In this document: positions 54,853 through 64,000 of the stretch, piece after piece
Position numbering within the stretch: position 1 is the first letter of the stretch
Layout: each line of letters opens with the position of its first letter
From: Cellulosilyticum sp. I15G10I2
Lineage (GTDB): Bacteria > Bacillota > Clostridia > Lachnospirales > Cellulosilyticaceae
Reading direction: 5' to 3'
Assembly (NCBI RefSeq): GCF_900095725.1
Contig: NZ_FMMP01000017.1
Coordinates: 62,001-126,000, forward strand
Length of the DNA: 64,000 nt
Made by a program: the position numbers and the translations under genes
The notes under the pieces: generated by a model
Databases searched by the model: none
Told to the model about the DNA's origin: nothing
The model's input: only the letters and a program-made list of their open reading frames with translations

Positions 54853-55740
54853 ATGAAATATAAATCACTTATTATGCCTAAAAAAATGTATTGGTTTGTT
54901 GTTCCAGCATTAATTTTATTCCTAACTTTTTGGATAATCCCTATTTTTAGTTTGTTTCGCTACAGCATAACAAATTTTAATGGGATTAATCCAAACTATG
55001 ACATTGTAGGTTTAAAGAATTTTGAAACCCTTTATAAACAGGGCATTTTATTTAATTCAATAAAAAATACATTGATTTATGCAGCCATATTAGTTGTATT
55101 TGGCAATGTCACTGCATTGACACTAGCAATGGCACTGAATGTAAAGCTTAAAGGAAAAAGTTTTTACCGTTCTGCAATCTATATTCCTACACTTTTCAGT
55201 GCCATTGTTGTAGGATTTATTTGGTCCTATGTGTATATGCCGGACAAAGGGATGATTAGTTCTATGATGCATGTAATCGGGCTAGATGGATCAAAGCTTA
55301 ATATCTTAGGGAATTTTAAGACAGCACTATACGGCATTAGTGTTGTAGATATTTGGAAGAATGTTGGTTCAACAATGATTATTTATTTAGCAGGACTTCA
55401 AATGGTAGATGAAAGTTTGCTTGAAGCAGGCAAAATTGATGGATGTAATGAATGGCAATTGATTAGACTGGTCAAATTACCACTTATTTCAGCCTCCATT
55501 ACAATCAATGTGGTTTTAGGTGTTATCAATGGACTTAAAGCTTTTGACTATGCTTTTATTATGACAAATGGCGGGCCAGGTACATCTACCAATACGCTTA
55601 TGTTTACGATTTATAAAATTGCTTTTACTGAGCAGCAGTTTGGCAAAGCAAGTGCATTCAGTGTAGCGGCATTTTTAGTCATTATTGTAATCACTGTTGC
55701 AATGCTTATCTTTATGAACAAGAAGGAGGTAGAACTTTAA
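54853..55740 (+). CDS. Sugar ABC transporter permease (MalF/UgpA type)
   Basis: ATG 54853 (GGGAGGA 8 bases ahead) is preferred over an upstream TTG at 54832; 295 residues. First helix YWFVVPALILFLTFWIIPIF, then RYSITNFNG; EAA loop LEAGKIDGCNEWQLIRLVKLP, in which Gly replaces the usual second Ala; late IMTNGGPGTSTNTLMFTIY. One-base overlap with the next permease. Confidence 0.93.
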   Translation: MKYKSLIMPKKMYWFVVPALILFLTFWIIPIFSLFRYSITNFNGINPNYDIVGLKNFETLYKQGILFNSIKNTLIYAAILVVFGNVTALTLAMALNVKLKGKSFYRSAIYIPTLFSAIVVGFIWSYVYMPDKGMISSMMHVIGLDGSKLNILGNFKTALYGISVVDIWKNVGSTMIIYLAGLQMVDESLLEAGKIDGCNEWQLIRLVKLPLISASITINVVLGVINGLKAFDYAFIMTNGGPGTSTNTLMFTIYKIAFTEQQFGKASAFSVAAFLVIIVITVAMLIFMNKKEVEL

Positions 55741-56582
55741 TGGAAAATCATCGATCTAAATGCTTGCCACAGACCATTGCATTACATATTATACTAACGC
55801 TTATTGTTATTATAACACTGGCGCCGCTTATCATCGTATTATCAAGTTCACTACGCTCTACCTCTAACATGGCCTCACCACTTATTCTTTTTAATGAGTT
55901 TACACTTGAGAGTTATAAGGTAGCTTTTTTAAGAATGAACTTCCCGGTGGCTTTTATGAACAGTGTTTTAGTCACATTTGGTTCAGTAGCAGTAGTTGTG
56001 ATGATTACTGCTATGGCAGCTTATCCATTGGCGAGAATAAAAAGCAAAACAGCTAAGTTTTTATATTACTTCTTTATAGCAGGACTCATTATTCCAGCAC
56101 AGATGGTTATTGTACCTATTGCACAGATGTTTAATACTCTAGGTATTCCAAATACAAGATTTACACCGATGATTATGTTTATTACCTGCAGTATACCGTT
56201 TTCAAGTTTTCTTTACACAGGCTTTATGAAGGGTATCCCAGTAGAGATTGAAGAAGCAGCTTATTTGGATGGGGCAGGCCTTGCAAGACGATTCTTTCAG
56301 ATTGTATTTCCGCTTTTAAAGCCGGCAACAATATCCGTTATTATTACGCAAGGTATATGGATTTGGAATGACTATTTCTTCCCCTTGATTTTCATTTCAA
56401 GAAGTTCTCAAAACTCTTTGCCTGTAGCGATGCTCAGCTTCTTAGGAGATCGAGAAAACCCAACACAGTGGAATGTGCTTTTTGCAGCCTGTATTTTGTG
56501 TGCGATACCACTCATTATTGTATTTTCATTGCTGCAAAAACAATTTGTCAGTGGGGTAGCAGCAGGCGCTGTCAAAGGTTAA
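55740..56582 (+). CDS. Sugar ABC transporter permease (MalG/UgpE type)
   Basis: 280 residues; ATG 55740 overlaps the previous stop by one base. First helix about 13-33; PLIIVLSSSLRSTSNMASP after it; EAA loop EEAAYLDGAGLARRFFQIVFP (about 174-194); ends KQFVSGVAAGAVKG. Partner of the permease before it. A clean terminator follows, so the GH78-like gene has its own promoter or relies on read-through. Confidence 0.93.
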   Translation: MENHRSKCLPQTIALHIILTLIVIITLAPLIIVLSSSLRSTSNMASPLILFNEFTLESYKVAFLRMNFPVAFMNSVLVTFGSVAVVVMITAMAAYPLARIKSKTAKFLYYFFIAGLIIPAQMVIVPIAQMFNTLGIPNTRFTPMIMFITCSIPFSSFLYTGFMKGIPVEIEEAAYLDGAGLARRFFQIVFPLLKPATISVIITQGIWIWNDYFFPLIFISRSSQNSLPVAMLSFLGDRENPTQWNVLFAACILCAIPLIIVFSLLQKQFVSGVAAGAVKG

Positions 56583-56603
56583 GCAATATCAATGCTAAAT
56601 TGA

Positions 56604-56628
56604 GCCAGACTTATGTCTGGCTTTTTCA
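56604..56628 (+). terminator. Terminator after the permease genes
   Basis: AGCCAGAC/GTCTGGCT stem with a 4-base loop, followed by TTTTT. Confidence 0.85.
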
Positions 56629-56633
56629 TTACT

Positions 56634-56666
56634 ATAGATTTCACATCTTTAAATTTTAGTTATTCT
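56634..56666 (+). repeat. 33-bp dispersed repeat, copy 2
   Basis: Exact copy of 18665-18697 in the same orientation. The match stops at both edges; the inverted partner arm seen downstream of copy 1 is absent here. Confidence 0.85.
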
Positions 56667-56729
56667 CAAAGCAGGGTTTTTAGCAGTGAACTTAAAGATT
56701 TGTAGTAGATAAAAGAAAGAGGGATTAAA

Positions 56730-58304
56730 ATGGCACAGCATATAAGCAGCATAGCGGATTTTAAAATGGAAGTAAATCAATCTTTTGTGGATAAAGGGGT
56801 TGAACTGGAACCCAAGTTTATTGAAACAAAGTCAGAACCTATACAGTTAGTTGAGTTGGAAAAGGACAGGGATAATAATTGGATGCTGTCAAAGCACAGC
56901 TCTTTTGAGTTAAAACAAACAGAAAGTTTAGGTAAAGGCGAGGCTGTCTGCTTTGATTTTGGCAATCATCAGGTTGGCTATGTATCTTTTAAAATTAAAC
57001 CTATAGGAAGTCCGCCCGATGCGCCGGCACATTTAAGAATTAAGTTTGGCGAGACCTTATGTGAGATAGGCGAAGACTCTAAGGACTACGAGGGGTGGTT
57101 AAGCAGCAGCTGGATTCAGGAGGAGTTTATGCATATCGATGTTCTGCCAGCAGTTATTAATATGCCCAGAAGATATGCTTTCAGATATATGGAAATCAAG
57201 GTGCTAGATACTTCACCTAAGTATCAATTGATTTTTGAAGAGATAAGGTGCAGAACAGTTTCATCAGCTGATATGAGCAATGTAGCACCACTTAGTTCTA
57301 ACGTTGATGAGGATTTAATCAAGATGGACCGAGTGGCGCTTAAAACGTTACATGACTGCATGCAGAGTGTATTTGAAGACGGACCTAAAAGAGACAGGCG
57401 ATTATGGATTGGCGATTTAAGACTGCAGGCATCAGCTAATTACTTTACGTTTAAAAACTATGATCTCGTTAAACGCTGTTTATACTTGTTTGCAGGGCTT
57501 ACGCAGAATGAAGGAAGAGTGGGCGCTTGTCTTTTTATTGAGCCTCACATGCTAGTAGATGATACAGCACTTTTGGATTATTCGTTATTTTTTATTTCCT
57601 GCCTCCATGATTATTATGAGGCAACAAGAGATAGGGCAATCCTTGAAGAATTGTGGCCTGTAGCATATAAACAAGCTGTGCTTTCTTTAAGAGAACTGGA
57701 TGAAGCCGGTGTTGTTAAAGATAGAGAGGGTTTTTGGGCATTTATTGACTGGCATAAGGATCTCAATAAACAAGGGGCTGTGCAAGGCGTTCTTATTTAT
57801 ACTTTAAAGCAAGCTAGTAAGATGGCAGAAGAACTTGGGTGCTTAGAAGAAGTTCAGTTATTGGATACTTATATTAAGCAGGCTTCTAAAGGAACACTGC
57901 AAAAACTTTGGGACGAGGAGCAGGGATTTTTTATAAGTGGTAAGGACAGACAGATTTCTTGGGCAACACAAGTGTGGATGGTGCTTGCAGATGTGCTGGA
58001 GCAGCAAGAAAATGAGGCACTGTTAGATCGTCTGTTTGAGAAAAATCCAAAGATCAATATGGTTACGCCTTATATGAATCACCATTTAGTAGAAGCACTT
58101 ATTCTAAATGGGCGCAAAGAAAAAGCTTTAGAAATCATGAAATCTTACTGGGGAGAAATGATAAAAGATGGGGCAGATTGTTTCTGGGAATTATACAATC
58201 CGGAAGATAAAAAGGAGTCACCATATGGCTCAAACATTATTAATAGTTACTGCCATGCTTGGAGCTGTACGCCAACATATTTTATCAGAAAATATTTTAT
58301 ATAG
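56730..58304 (+). CDS. GH78-like six-hairpin glycosidase (alpha-L-rhamnosidase family), compact form
   Basis: 524 residues, ATG 56730 behind AAAGAGGG, no signal peptide. A beta-sandwich (about 60-170, with CFDFGNHQVGYVSFKI) precedes the six-hairpin catalytic domain, which carries FEDGPKRDRRLWIGDLRLQA (about 218-237), GFWAFIDWH, and the late DCFWELYNP followed by NSYCHAWSCTPTYFI. These are GH78-type motifs. Most GH78 enzymes are 700-1000 residues; this one ends at the catalytic domain and lacks the usual C-terminal beta-sandwich. It probably removes rhamnose or a related deoxy/uronic sugar from imported oligosaccharides; the linkage is not known. Confidence 0.82.
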   Translation: MAQHISSIADFKMEVNQSFVDKGVELEPKFIETKSEPIQLVELEKDRDNNWMLSKHSSFELKQTESLGKGEAVCFDFGNHQVGYVSFKIKPIGSPPDAPAHLRIKFGETLCEIGEDSKDYEGWLSSSWIQEEFMHIDVLPAVINMPRRYAFRYMEIKVLDTSPKYQLIFEEIRCRTVSSADMSNVAPLSSNVDEDLIKMDRVALKTLHDCMQSVFEDGPKRDRRLWIGDLRLQASANYFTFKNYDLVKRCLYLFAGLTQNEGRVGACLFIEPHMLVDDTALLDYSLFFISCLHDYYEATRDRAILEELWPVAYKQAVLSLRELDEAGVVKDREGFWAFIDWHKDLNKQGAVQGVLIYTLKQASKMAEELGCLEEVQLLDTYIKQASKGTLQKLWDEEQGFFISGKDRQISWATQVWMVLADVLEQQENEALLDRLFEKNPKINMVTPYMNHHLVEALILNGRKEKALEIMKSYWGEMIKDGADCFWELYNPEDKKESPYGSNIINSYCHAWSCTPTYFIRKYFI

Positions 58305-58323
58305 TATATTTACAATGAAGTTT

Positions 58324-58374
58324 AGGGTTAAGTTAGGATGAAATTATATTTTCATCCTAAGCTAACCCTTTTTA
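58324..58374. terminator. Bidirectional terminator between GH78-like and kinase genes
   Basis: 20-base arms (58324-58343 with 58350-58369), one mismatch, short AT loop, followed by TTTTT. It mainly serves the plus-strand gene. Confidence 0.85.
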
Positions 58375-58472
58375 AATTATTTTTTGAGTATCATATTCTC
58401 CCAGAGTAGAGAACTGTTCTTTGGCAAATGAATCCTGCTATTGCAAGAAATTCATGGTGTTATACTGAAAAT

Positions 58473-60305
58473 CTACAGAGGGCCTCCTAACGTTACATGA
58501 GCTCCATGTGGATGTACATTATCCAGTTTAAAAATAATATCATTTGGATATAGAATTTTAAATCGAATATAAATATTCATAAGTCCCATGCCATTAAGTT
58601 CTAGAGACGGAAGAAGATTTGTAGCATTAACGTGATCTATTTTTTGCCCTATATCAAGAAGTTTTTCTTGGGAAAATCCAGGACCAGTGTCAAGAACGGA
58701 AACTTTCCAAGCATTACCATCTATGAAGCCTGTAATATGGATTTGCCAAGGTGGATTGGTATTGGAAACGAATTTAACTGAATTTTCTACAATAGGTTGC
58801 AGAGATAATTTAGGTAATTTTATTTCTAGTAGCTCATCAGGGATATTAATAGTATAAAATAAGTCGCCTTCATAGCGTATTTCCATACACTTTAAATAAT
58901 CTAAAGTATGATTAAGCTCGTCCTTTAAGGAAACCAAAGATTCTTTATCAGATGAAATGTATCTTAAAAGTTTAGAAATGGTTTGACACATCACAATGAT
59001 TTCTTTATCCATATTCTCAGCAGCCATTGCCTGAATCGTAGATAATGAATTGTAAAGGAAATGAGGATTCATCTGAGACTGAAGTGCTAACATTTTAGAC
59101 TGCATTTCTTGATTTTGAATTAAAAGCTGTGTAGCGAGAGAAGCTTTTAATTTAATCTGCATCTTTTGAAAAGCTTGATTAAGAGTTTTAAATTCAATAA
59201 TATTTGTTGAAATATCAGTTGTAATATCCTCACTAAGTGTTTCAAAATCAAATTTTCGTATTTTCTTATAAATGTTATGAAGGGGTGTGGTTATAAATTT
59301 TGCTGCCAAGAATGCAAGCACAGATGCACCGATAAGAATAAAAATGCTAGCTAAAGCGATAGTGGTTATAAAGGCATTAAGAGATGTAAACAACTTGTTT
59401 TTTTGAATCACAATAACTGTTGTAAGTCCTGTATAATTAGATCTAATAAACTTTATAAATTCATTTTTACGGCTATAAGGATTTTCTATTTGAAAAATAG
59501 GACTCGTATAATTGGATTTATGTAATATATCGAAATAATAATCTATAGAAGCATCTTGTTTTAAAATGGGAAAAACAACCTCACCATTTTGATTAAAGAC
59601 AAAGATGTTTTCGTCAAAGGTAGGTTGATAATGCAGAAGATCTTTAAATACCTGTTTGAAATTTTTTTTCACTTCTATAATACCTTGTGGGACATTTAGC
59701 GTATTAAAATAAACTCGATATAATGAAACAAAAGCCTTTCCATCAGGAGAGGAAAAGTATTTTGATAAGTATTCATCACTAGTGTTTTGTGTAATTATTT
59801 TATTTCCTTTAGCGTTTATAACTTCACTGTACCAAGTCTTTTCTGTAATATTTTCTATCCGCATAGAATTATTCAGACCAGAAGAAAATACATTGCCATT
59901 CATAGCGTAGATGTTTACTTGGTCAACAGGTCTGTTAGGCCCGATAATAGCAGTCAGTAAGTCTCCAAGTATTTTAATGTTATTTGTATAATTATATTTT
60001 CTATCTTCTTTAGAATTTAAATCTGAGGAGCTTACGTGGTAGTCTACATAGGTAGAAAATCTTTCTTTAACTAAGTTTGAATAAGCAACATTCATAGAAA
60101 CTGTATCTAACATTTGAATTTCTCTGTCTACTGAAGCAGAAAGATTGTGAGTTATTTGTTCAACACTAACAAATGTCTCATTCTTTATTTTATGAGCTTG
60201 CCAATTTATAAAAAAAAGAGAGAATACTATAAAACTTATAAATAGAATAATTGCATAAGTAGAAAAGAGCGTAGATTGAATAGTTCTATCTTTCTTATAA
60301 AACAT
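58473..60305 (-). CDS. YesM-type sensor histidine kinase without adjacent regulator
   Basis: 610 residues, start at 60305 behind GGGGGAT. TM1 about 13-33; extracellular sensor to about 300; TM2 about 305-330; HAMP; His_kinase domain with H415 in MNPHFLYNS, N box IVENSVKFVSN (the usual HG after it is replaced) and G1 box DTGPGF. No response regulator flanks it. The likeliest partner in view is the short regulator at 63024-63815, which shares an upstream sequence element; a partner elsewhere in the genome is possible. Confidence 0.9.
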   Translation of the reverse strand: MFYKKDRTIQSTLFSTYAIILFISFIVFSLFFINWQAHKIKNETFVSVEQITHNLSASVDREIQMLDTVSMNVAYSNLVKERFSTYVDYHVSSSDLNSKEDRKYNYTNNIKILGDLLTAIIGPNRPVDQVNIYAMNGNVFSSGLNNSMRIENITEKTWYSEVINAKGNKIITQNTSDEYLSKYFSSPDGKAFVSLYRVYFNTLNVPQGIIEVKKNFKQVFKDLLHYQPTFDENIFVFNQNGEVVFPILKQDASIDYYFDILHKSNYTSPIFQIENPYSRKNEFIKFIRSNYTGLTTVIVIQKNKLFTSLNAFITTIALASIFILIGASVLAFLAAKFITTPLHNIYKKIRKFDFETLSEDITTDISTNIIEFKTLNQAFQKMQIKLKASLATQLLIQNQEMQSKMLALQSQMNPHFLYNSLSTIQAMAAENMDKEIIVMCQTISKLLRYISSDKESLVSLKDELNHTLDYLKCMEIRYEGDLFYTINIPDELLEIKLPKLSLQPIVENSVKFVSNTNPPWQIHITGFIDGNAWKVSVLDTGPGFSQEKLLDIGQKIDHVNATNLLPSLELNGMGLMNIYIRFKILYPNDIIFKLDNVHPHGAHVTLGGPL

Positions 60306-60357
60306 AAAAACGATCCCCCTTCTATTTGTAAAAAAACACAGCTAAATGGTTGGATTT

Positions 60358-60400
60358 ATGGTTAAAAATATACATATCATACGATGAGAATAGCTATGTA
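60358..60400. promoter_or_regulatory. 43-bp shared upstream element, copy A (before the kinase)
   Basis: 37 of 43 bases match 63945-63987, the first 20 exactly; all six differences are transitions. It lies 53 bases upstream of the kinase start on the minus strand. Candidate promoter or regulator-binding region. Confidence 0.65.
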
Positions 60401-60524
60401 TATAATTTAATATAAAAAATATAATAATGATATGAAAACAAATTCATTATATTTGTAAAAAATGATATTGTCAATAACATATAGATGGTAAAAATGGATT
60501 TGTAAAATAATGAGGAGGATAAAA

Positions 60525-60770
60525 ATTAAAAAATATGTGGAGCAGTATTAGCAGATCAAAAAAATAGTTGAGCTTGGTTACTGAAGTGAGAACTATATGT
60601 CTAACACCCATGCAGATGCTGCTAAAAATATGGCAAGTGGCAAATATGCCATGGTAGTTGTAGAGATGACGCCTGAAATAATTCTTAAAAATATTGATAA
60701 GAAAAGAGCAAATCAGGTAGCACTAAAAGATCCAGAGTGGATGCAAATAATAAGTATTAATGATGACTAG
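60525..60770 (+). pseudogene. Decayed sugar-binding lipoprotein gene (family 1) remnant
   Basis: A GAGGAGG ribosome site at 60512-60518 leads to ATT AAA AAA where ATG AAA AAA would start a lipoprotein. The same frame then reads QIKKIVELGY, a TGA, SENYMSNTHADAAKNMASGK and YAMVVVEMTPEI before a TAG at 60768. These words resemble the segment of family 1 binding proteins where GY..., a run of Asn/Thr/Ala and SGKAAM precede the cleft. Stops at 60549 and at the TGA, a mutated start and loss of the signal peptide make it a pseudogene. The rest of the 60306-60985 interval holds the upstream element, a terminator, and no other gene. Confidence 0.5.
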
Positions 60771-60796
60771 CTAACCGTTATCAAAAGAAAAATACG

Positions 60797-60842
60797 ATAG
60801 AGCCCTAAGGAGCTTGTTTGATCAATTAAGGCTCTATTTAGT
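60797..60842 (+). terminator. Terminator after the decayed binding-protein gene
   Basis: ATAGAGCCCTAA pairs with TTAAGGCTCTAT (one mismatch), followed by TTTA. It has outlived the gene it served. Confidence 0.6.
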
Positions 60843-60985
60843 ATTAAGTTGTTTTAATGAAAAGTTGTATTCAGTATTCTAGAATTATTTTATTCATCAC
60901 TATATTAATTTTTAAAATGGCATGAGGTAGTAAAGTCTAACTAATATGAAACAAAATTCAAGCAACTTTATTAAGGGGTGTATCT

Positions 60986-63052
60986 ATGGCTAGGAAGCTT
61001 AAAAAAAAATTATCGCAGAAGAAATTTTCAACACCAAAGTTTACTCAGAAGTGGTCAATTGGGAGTTTTTATCTTAAAAAAAGAGGTTCAGCTTCTATTA
61101 AACGAAAACTTGTTACAATTTGTATATTATTTGCAATTATCCCCTTACTTTTAGTTAATGTTATATCTTCTTCTGTATCAAAACAGGCACTACGTAAAAC
61201 AAGTGAAAAGCTCACTTCTGAACTTGTTCGGCAAATTTCTGTCAATGTAAATGCTTATATTAGTGAAGTAGAAATAAATGTTACTCAGTTTGCTGTTGTT
61301 GACTTAGTTCAAAAGAAACTACTTACGAAATATATTTCGGGGGACGCCTTAGAAAAATTCACCGCAGCTCATGATATTCAGCAAAGTCTTCTTTTTTTAG
61401 GCTCAATGGGTAAAAATATTAAAAGCGCTACACTTATGTTGGCAGATGGCAAACTCATGGGGGGGACAGATAAATTTAATGAAGAAGATCTAGCAAACGT
61501 TCAATTTATTGAATCAAAAAATGGGGCTATGTGGCAAAAGGGATTAGGCACATTAGAAGATGATATTTTCTTTATCAAAAATATCGAGGCCCTATCTGAA
61601 AACGATAAATGTGTCGTGGTTGTTTCGGTAAATGCTCAAGCTTTTATAAATAACCTAGAAACTATTGAGCTTTTAGATGGCGCTAATCTTTATATAACTG
61701 ACAACGCTGGCAACATGATTTATAACAAGGACCCTAAGGTTAAAACGGTTGACCAAGCAATATGGAGTGAAATCGATAAAGAAAAAGAATTTGGTACAAC
61801 AAGTACGGCTAAGACACTTATTACATATTCCCTGCTGCCAAATGACTGGCATATTATAGCTGAAATTCCTGTAAGATCTTTAACCAGTCAGTTAGATGCT
61901 TCTACCGTTATCATATGGATTCTTATTTTTGTTATAGGAGCGCTTGCAATTCTTGTAGGCTCATTAGTATCCAACAGTTTTTCAAATCCAATTATTAATC
62001 TTATGACACTTATGAAACGTGCCGAAGAAGGCGATCTTACTGTTCAAATGCCTGCCAAAGGAAATGATGAAATTGCCAGACTCTGTACAAGTTTTAATCA
62101 CATGATTAAAAATATTCGTGGACTATTGAAAGATACAAAACATGTCATTATAGAGACCTTAGAAGAAAGCAAGATACTGCGAAATTCCACGGAGCAGTCT
62201 GTTGAAACCTTTGAGCAATTGAGTATGTCCATAAATGGCATCGCAGAGGGAACAAACCATCAGGCTGAAGATGCACAGGAAAGCTCTGTGGTTATGACAA
62301 ACTTATCTGATAGTATGCAGGATGTCATGCATAAAACAAATACCATCTTTGAAAATAATCAAGGAGCAAAAGAAATGATTCAAGTAGCTACAAGCAGCAT
62401 GCAGTTTTTAAGTGTAACTATGAAATCCTCTATTTTGGCCTCAGCTCAGATTCATAAAAGTATTATAGAGTTAAGTGGGTTAACAAAAAGTATTGAAGAC
62501 ATTATGAAATTAGTAGATGGTATAAGTGGACAAACAAACCTGCTTGCCCTGAATGCAAGTATTGAGGCCGCAAGAGCGGGAGCAGTAGGAAAAGGGTTTG
62601 CTGTTGTTGCTCATGAAGTTAGAAATTTAGCAGAACAATCTAAAAGTGCTACTGTCGGCGTTAGAAGAACCCTTAATAATATTGAGGCTAAGACAAAGGA
62701 TACGGTTAACCTAGTTGAAAAATCAAGGGAAACCTTTGCAAGTCAGGAAGAAGCCGTTAAACAAGTGTATGAAATATTTTATAGTATTATTGATATTTTA
62801 AAGCATATGGATTTAGACCTTGAACAAGTTAATGATAAGGTTAAAAGTATGCGTACTTTAAAAGAAGAAATGGTTAATAAAATTGATAATATTGCTATTG
62901 TTACCCAAGAATCAGCAGCTTCTACACAAGAAGTCAGTGCATTAAGTGAAGAGCAGAAAACAGTTGTTGAAAATTTGTATGATTTATCTAACAGGCTTAC
63001 TTTTGCAATGGAAAATTTGAATGCTACAATTCAGACTTTCGATGTTGATTAA
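60986..63052 (+). CDS. Methyl-accepting chemotaxis protein with Cache-type sensor
   Basis: 688 residues, ATG 60986 behind AAGGGGTG. A basic 38-residue leader precedes TM1 (about 41-60). The extracellular sensor (about 61-305, ending with [14 protein letters not shown]) is of Cache type; TM2 about 308-332; HAMP; signalling domain with [20 protein letters not shown]. The Asn-Ala-Ser variant at the tip (LNASIEAA) is tolerated in many receptors. Its 3' end overlaps the convergent regulator gene by 29 bases. Confidence 0.93.
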   Translation: MARKLKKKLSQKKFSTPKFTQKWSIGSFYLKKRGSASIKRKLVTICILFAIIPLLLVNVISSSVSKQALRKTSEKLTSELVRQISVNVNAYISEVEINVTQFAVVDLVQKKLLTKYISGDALEKFTAAHDIQQSLLFLGSMGKNIKSATLMLADGKLMGGTDKFNEEDLANVQFIESKNGAMWQKGLGTLEDDIFFIKNIEALSENDKCVVVVSVNAQAFINNLETIELLDGANLYITDNAGNMIYNKDPKVKTVDQAIWSEIDKEKEFGTTSTAKTLITYSLLPNDWHIIAEIPVRSLTSQLDASTVIIWILIFVIGALAILVGSLVSNSFSNPIINLMTLMKRAEEGDLTVQMPAKGNDEIARLCTSFNHMIKNIRGLLKDTKHVIIETLEESKILRNSTEQSVETFEQLSMSINGIAEGTNHQAEDAQESSVVMTNLSDSMQDVMHKTNTIFENNQGAKEMIQVATSSMQFLSVTMKSSILASAQIHKSIIELSGLTKSIEDIMKLVDGISGQTNLLALNASIEAARAGAVGKGFAVVAHEVRNLAEQSKSATVGVRRTLNNIEAKTKDTVNLVEKSRETFASQEEAVKQVYEIFYSIIDILKHMDLDLEQVNDKVKSMRTLKEEMVNKIDNIAIVTQESAASTQEVSALSEEQKTVVENLYDLSNRLTFAMENLNATIQTFDVD

Positions 63053-63815
63053 ATTGACTGTTTCTATAAGTGATTCTATAATTAGCGGGACTCTCCCCAG
63101 TTGCTTTTTTAAAAATTCGGCTAAAATGAAAAGGGTCTGGGTAGCCGCAAAGTTCTGCCACAGATTTGATTGAAAGTTCAGGATTGATTAGGAGTTGCTT
63201 GGCAATAGTTATGCGATAATCGGTAAGATATTTAAGCGGAGATGTATTTGTATATTTAATAAAAATTTTAGTGAGGTAAGAAGATGAAAATCCAAACTGT
63301 GCAGACAAAGTATTAAGATCAATAGGTGACTTATAATTAGTATGCATAAATTGCTGTACCAGCATAACTATTTCTTTTGGAGTCTGCTGTGTTGAATTAG
63401 GCAGTAAAGAAGAGTCGTTAAGTTCTGTCAGAAGACTTTGTTTAAGTGAGAGCAGTAAAGTTTTTAGTTCATCATTATTAATAGGTTTAAGAAGATAATC
63501 ATCTACATTGTATTTTAATGCACTTTTAGCATAGTTAAAGTCGTCGTAGCCACTTATAATAACTTTTTTTATAGAAGGGAATTTTTGATGGATTTCAGAA
63601 GAAAGCTGAAGGCCATCTATAACAGGCATTCGAATATCTGTGAATACAATATGCGGCGTATGTTTTTTAACTAACTCTAAGGCTTCGGCACCATTACGAG
63701 CAGTAGCAACCACTTTAAAATGGCTGTCGGTCTCTTCAATGTTTCTAACAATATTTTTTAAGATAAGTTTTTCATCATCCACCACAATCACAGAAAAAAC
63801 AAGATCTTCATACAT
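63024..63815 (-). CDS. Short response regulator, REC plus AraC domain without linker
   Basis: 263 residues, start at 63815 behind AGGAGGT. Receiver: D13/D14, phospho-acceptor D60 in VFTDIRMP, K in YLLKPI. After only about 30 residues comes the AraC domain with [20 protein letters not shown] and [20 protein letters not shown]. The other YesN proteins here have 518-535 residues, so this is a compact class with about 270 fewer linker residues. No kinase adjoins it within the window; upstream lies outside. It ends antisense within the last codons of the chemotaxis gene. Confidence 0.92.
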   Translation of the reverse strand: MYEDLVFSVIVVDDEKLILKNIVRNIEETDSHFKVVATARNGAEALELVKKHTPHIVFTDIRMPVIDGLQLSSEIHQKFPSIKKVIISGYDDFNYAKSALKYNVDDYLLKPINNDELKTLLLSLKQSLLTELNDSSLLPNSTQQTPKEIVMLVQQFMHTNYKSPIDLNTLSAQFGFSSSYLTKIFIKYTNTSPLKYLTDYRITIAKQLLINPELSIKSVAELCGYPDPFHFSRIFKKATGESPANYRITYRNSQFNQHRKSEL

Positions 63816-63944
63816 AATAAACGACCTCCTGTTATTAAATGAACACTCTAGAGAAAGGGAATTATCTAATCATAAATAATTCTATATTGATATAAAGCTT
63901 CACAACTGAGATGTTGTTAATTGTAACTATAAGACTTTTGTAAA

Positions 63945-63987
63945 ATGGTTAAAAATATACATATTACATGATAGAAATAGCTATGTA
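63945..63987. promoter_or_regulatory. 43-bp shared upstream element, copy B (before the short regulator)
   Basis: Counterpart of 60358-60400, 130 bases upstream of the regulator start on the minus strand, near the window end. Orientation relative to the gene is the same as in copy A. Confidence 0.65.
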
Positions 63988-64000
63988 AACTAAATGTATA

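Noticed and set aside
1-64000. tRNA, rRNA, transposase or integrase genes
   Set aside because: None could be recognised on either strand by reading.

Overview
The window is AT-rich, tightly packed and dominated by carbohydrate uptake, sensing and glycoside cleavage. CUT1 sugar ABC importers paired with YesM/YesN two-component systems, lipoprotein binding proteins with a +1 cysteine, strong GGAGG ribosome binding sites and an SDR-type mannonate oxidoreductase all point to an anaerobic Clostridia-class Firmicute, most likely a fibre-degrading member of the Lachnospirales. A Cellulosilyticum-like genome would fit, but that is an impression and not a proven assignment. I found no rRNA, tRNA, CRISPR array, intact insertion sequence or phage gene.

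Layout. 1-2.9 kb: end of a CUT2 (RbsA/RbsC-type) sugar importer followed by a UroD/methyltransferase-family gene. 3.1-7.2 kb: a two-component system preceded by a kinase-like fragment with no phospho-acceptor His, then an ABC permease gene cut off after its first membrane helix. 7.2-10 kb: cutC and a chemotaxis receptor. 10.2-13.2 kb: uxuB and uxuA (mannonate to KDG) with a divergent AraC regulator. 13.4-21.3 kb: a DapA-family lyase, a TAXI-TRAP importer, and an NRAMP-fold transporter flanked by two near-identical LacI regulators. 21.4-28.4 kb: YesMN system diverging from a complete CUT1 importer. 28.5-42.3 kb: AraC regulator, then a co-directional block of GH3, kinase, regulator, binding protein, two permeases, GH51 and GH43. 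42.4-48.8 kb: the opposite-strand GH127 beta-L-arabinofuranosidase with its own CUT1 importer and a divergent AraC regulator. 48.8-49.7 kb: a radical-SAM remnant and a nitroreductase. 50-58.3 kb: YesMN diverging from a CUT1 importer plus a GH78-like enzyme. 58.5-64 kb: a kinase without an adjacent regulator, a decayed binding-protein gene, a second chemotaxis receptor, and a short response regulator without an adjacent kinase.

How it works together. None of the glycosidases has a signal peptide, whereas every binding protein is a lipoprotein. The simplest model is import of arabinose-, xylose- and rhamnose-containing oligosaccharides followed by trimming in the cytoplasm (arabinoxylan, arabinan and pectin side chains). 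Uronate products would feed uxuA/uxuB. YesM kinases and AraC regulators would switch each importer on when its ligand is present.

Most worth a second look: the 13.4-21.3 kb locus, where an NRAMP-fold transporter has lost the canonical metal-binding residues, sits between duplicated LacI regulators, and shares an apparent operator with a lyase and TRAP operon. Other points are the his-less kinase fragment, a 43-bp upstream element shared by the separated kinase and regulator at the right end, a 33-bp exact dispersed repeat, a roughly 175-nt hairpin element between a binding protein and its permeases, and three gene remnants (permease, radical SAM, binding protein).
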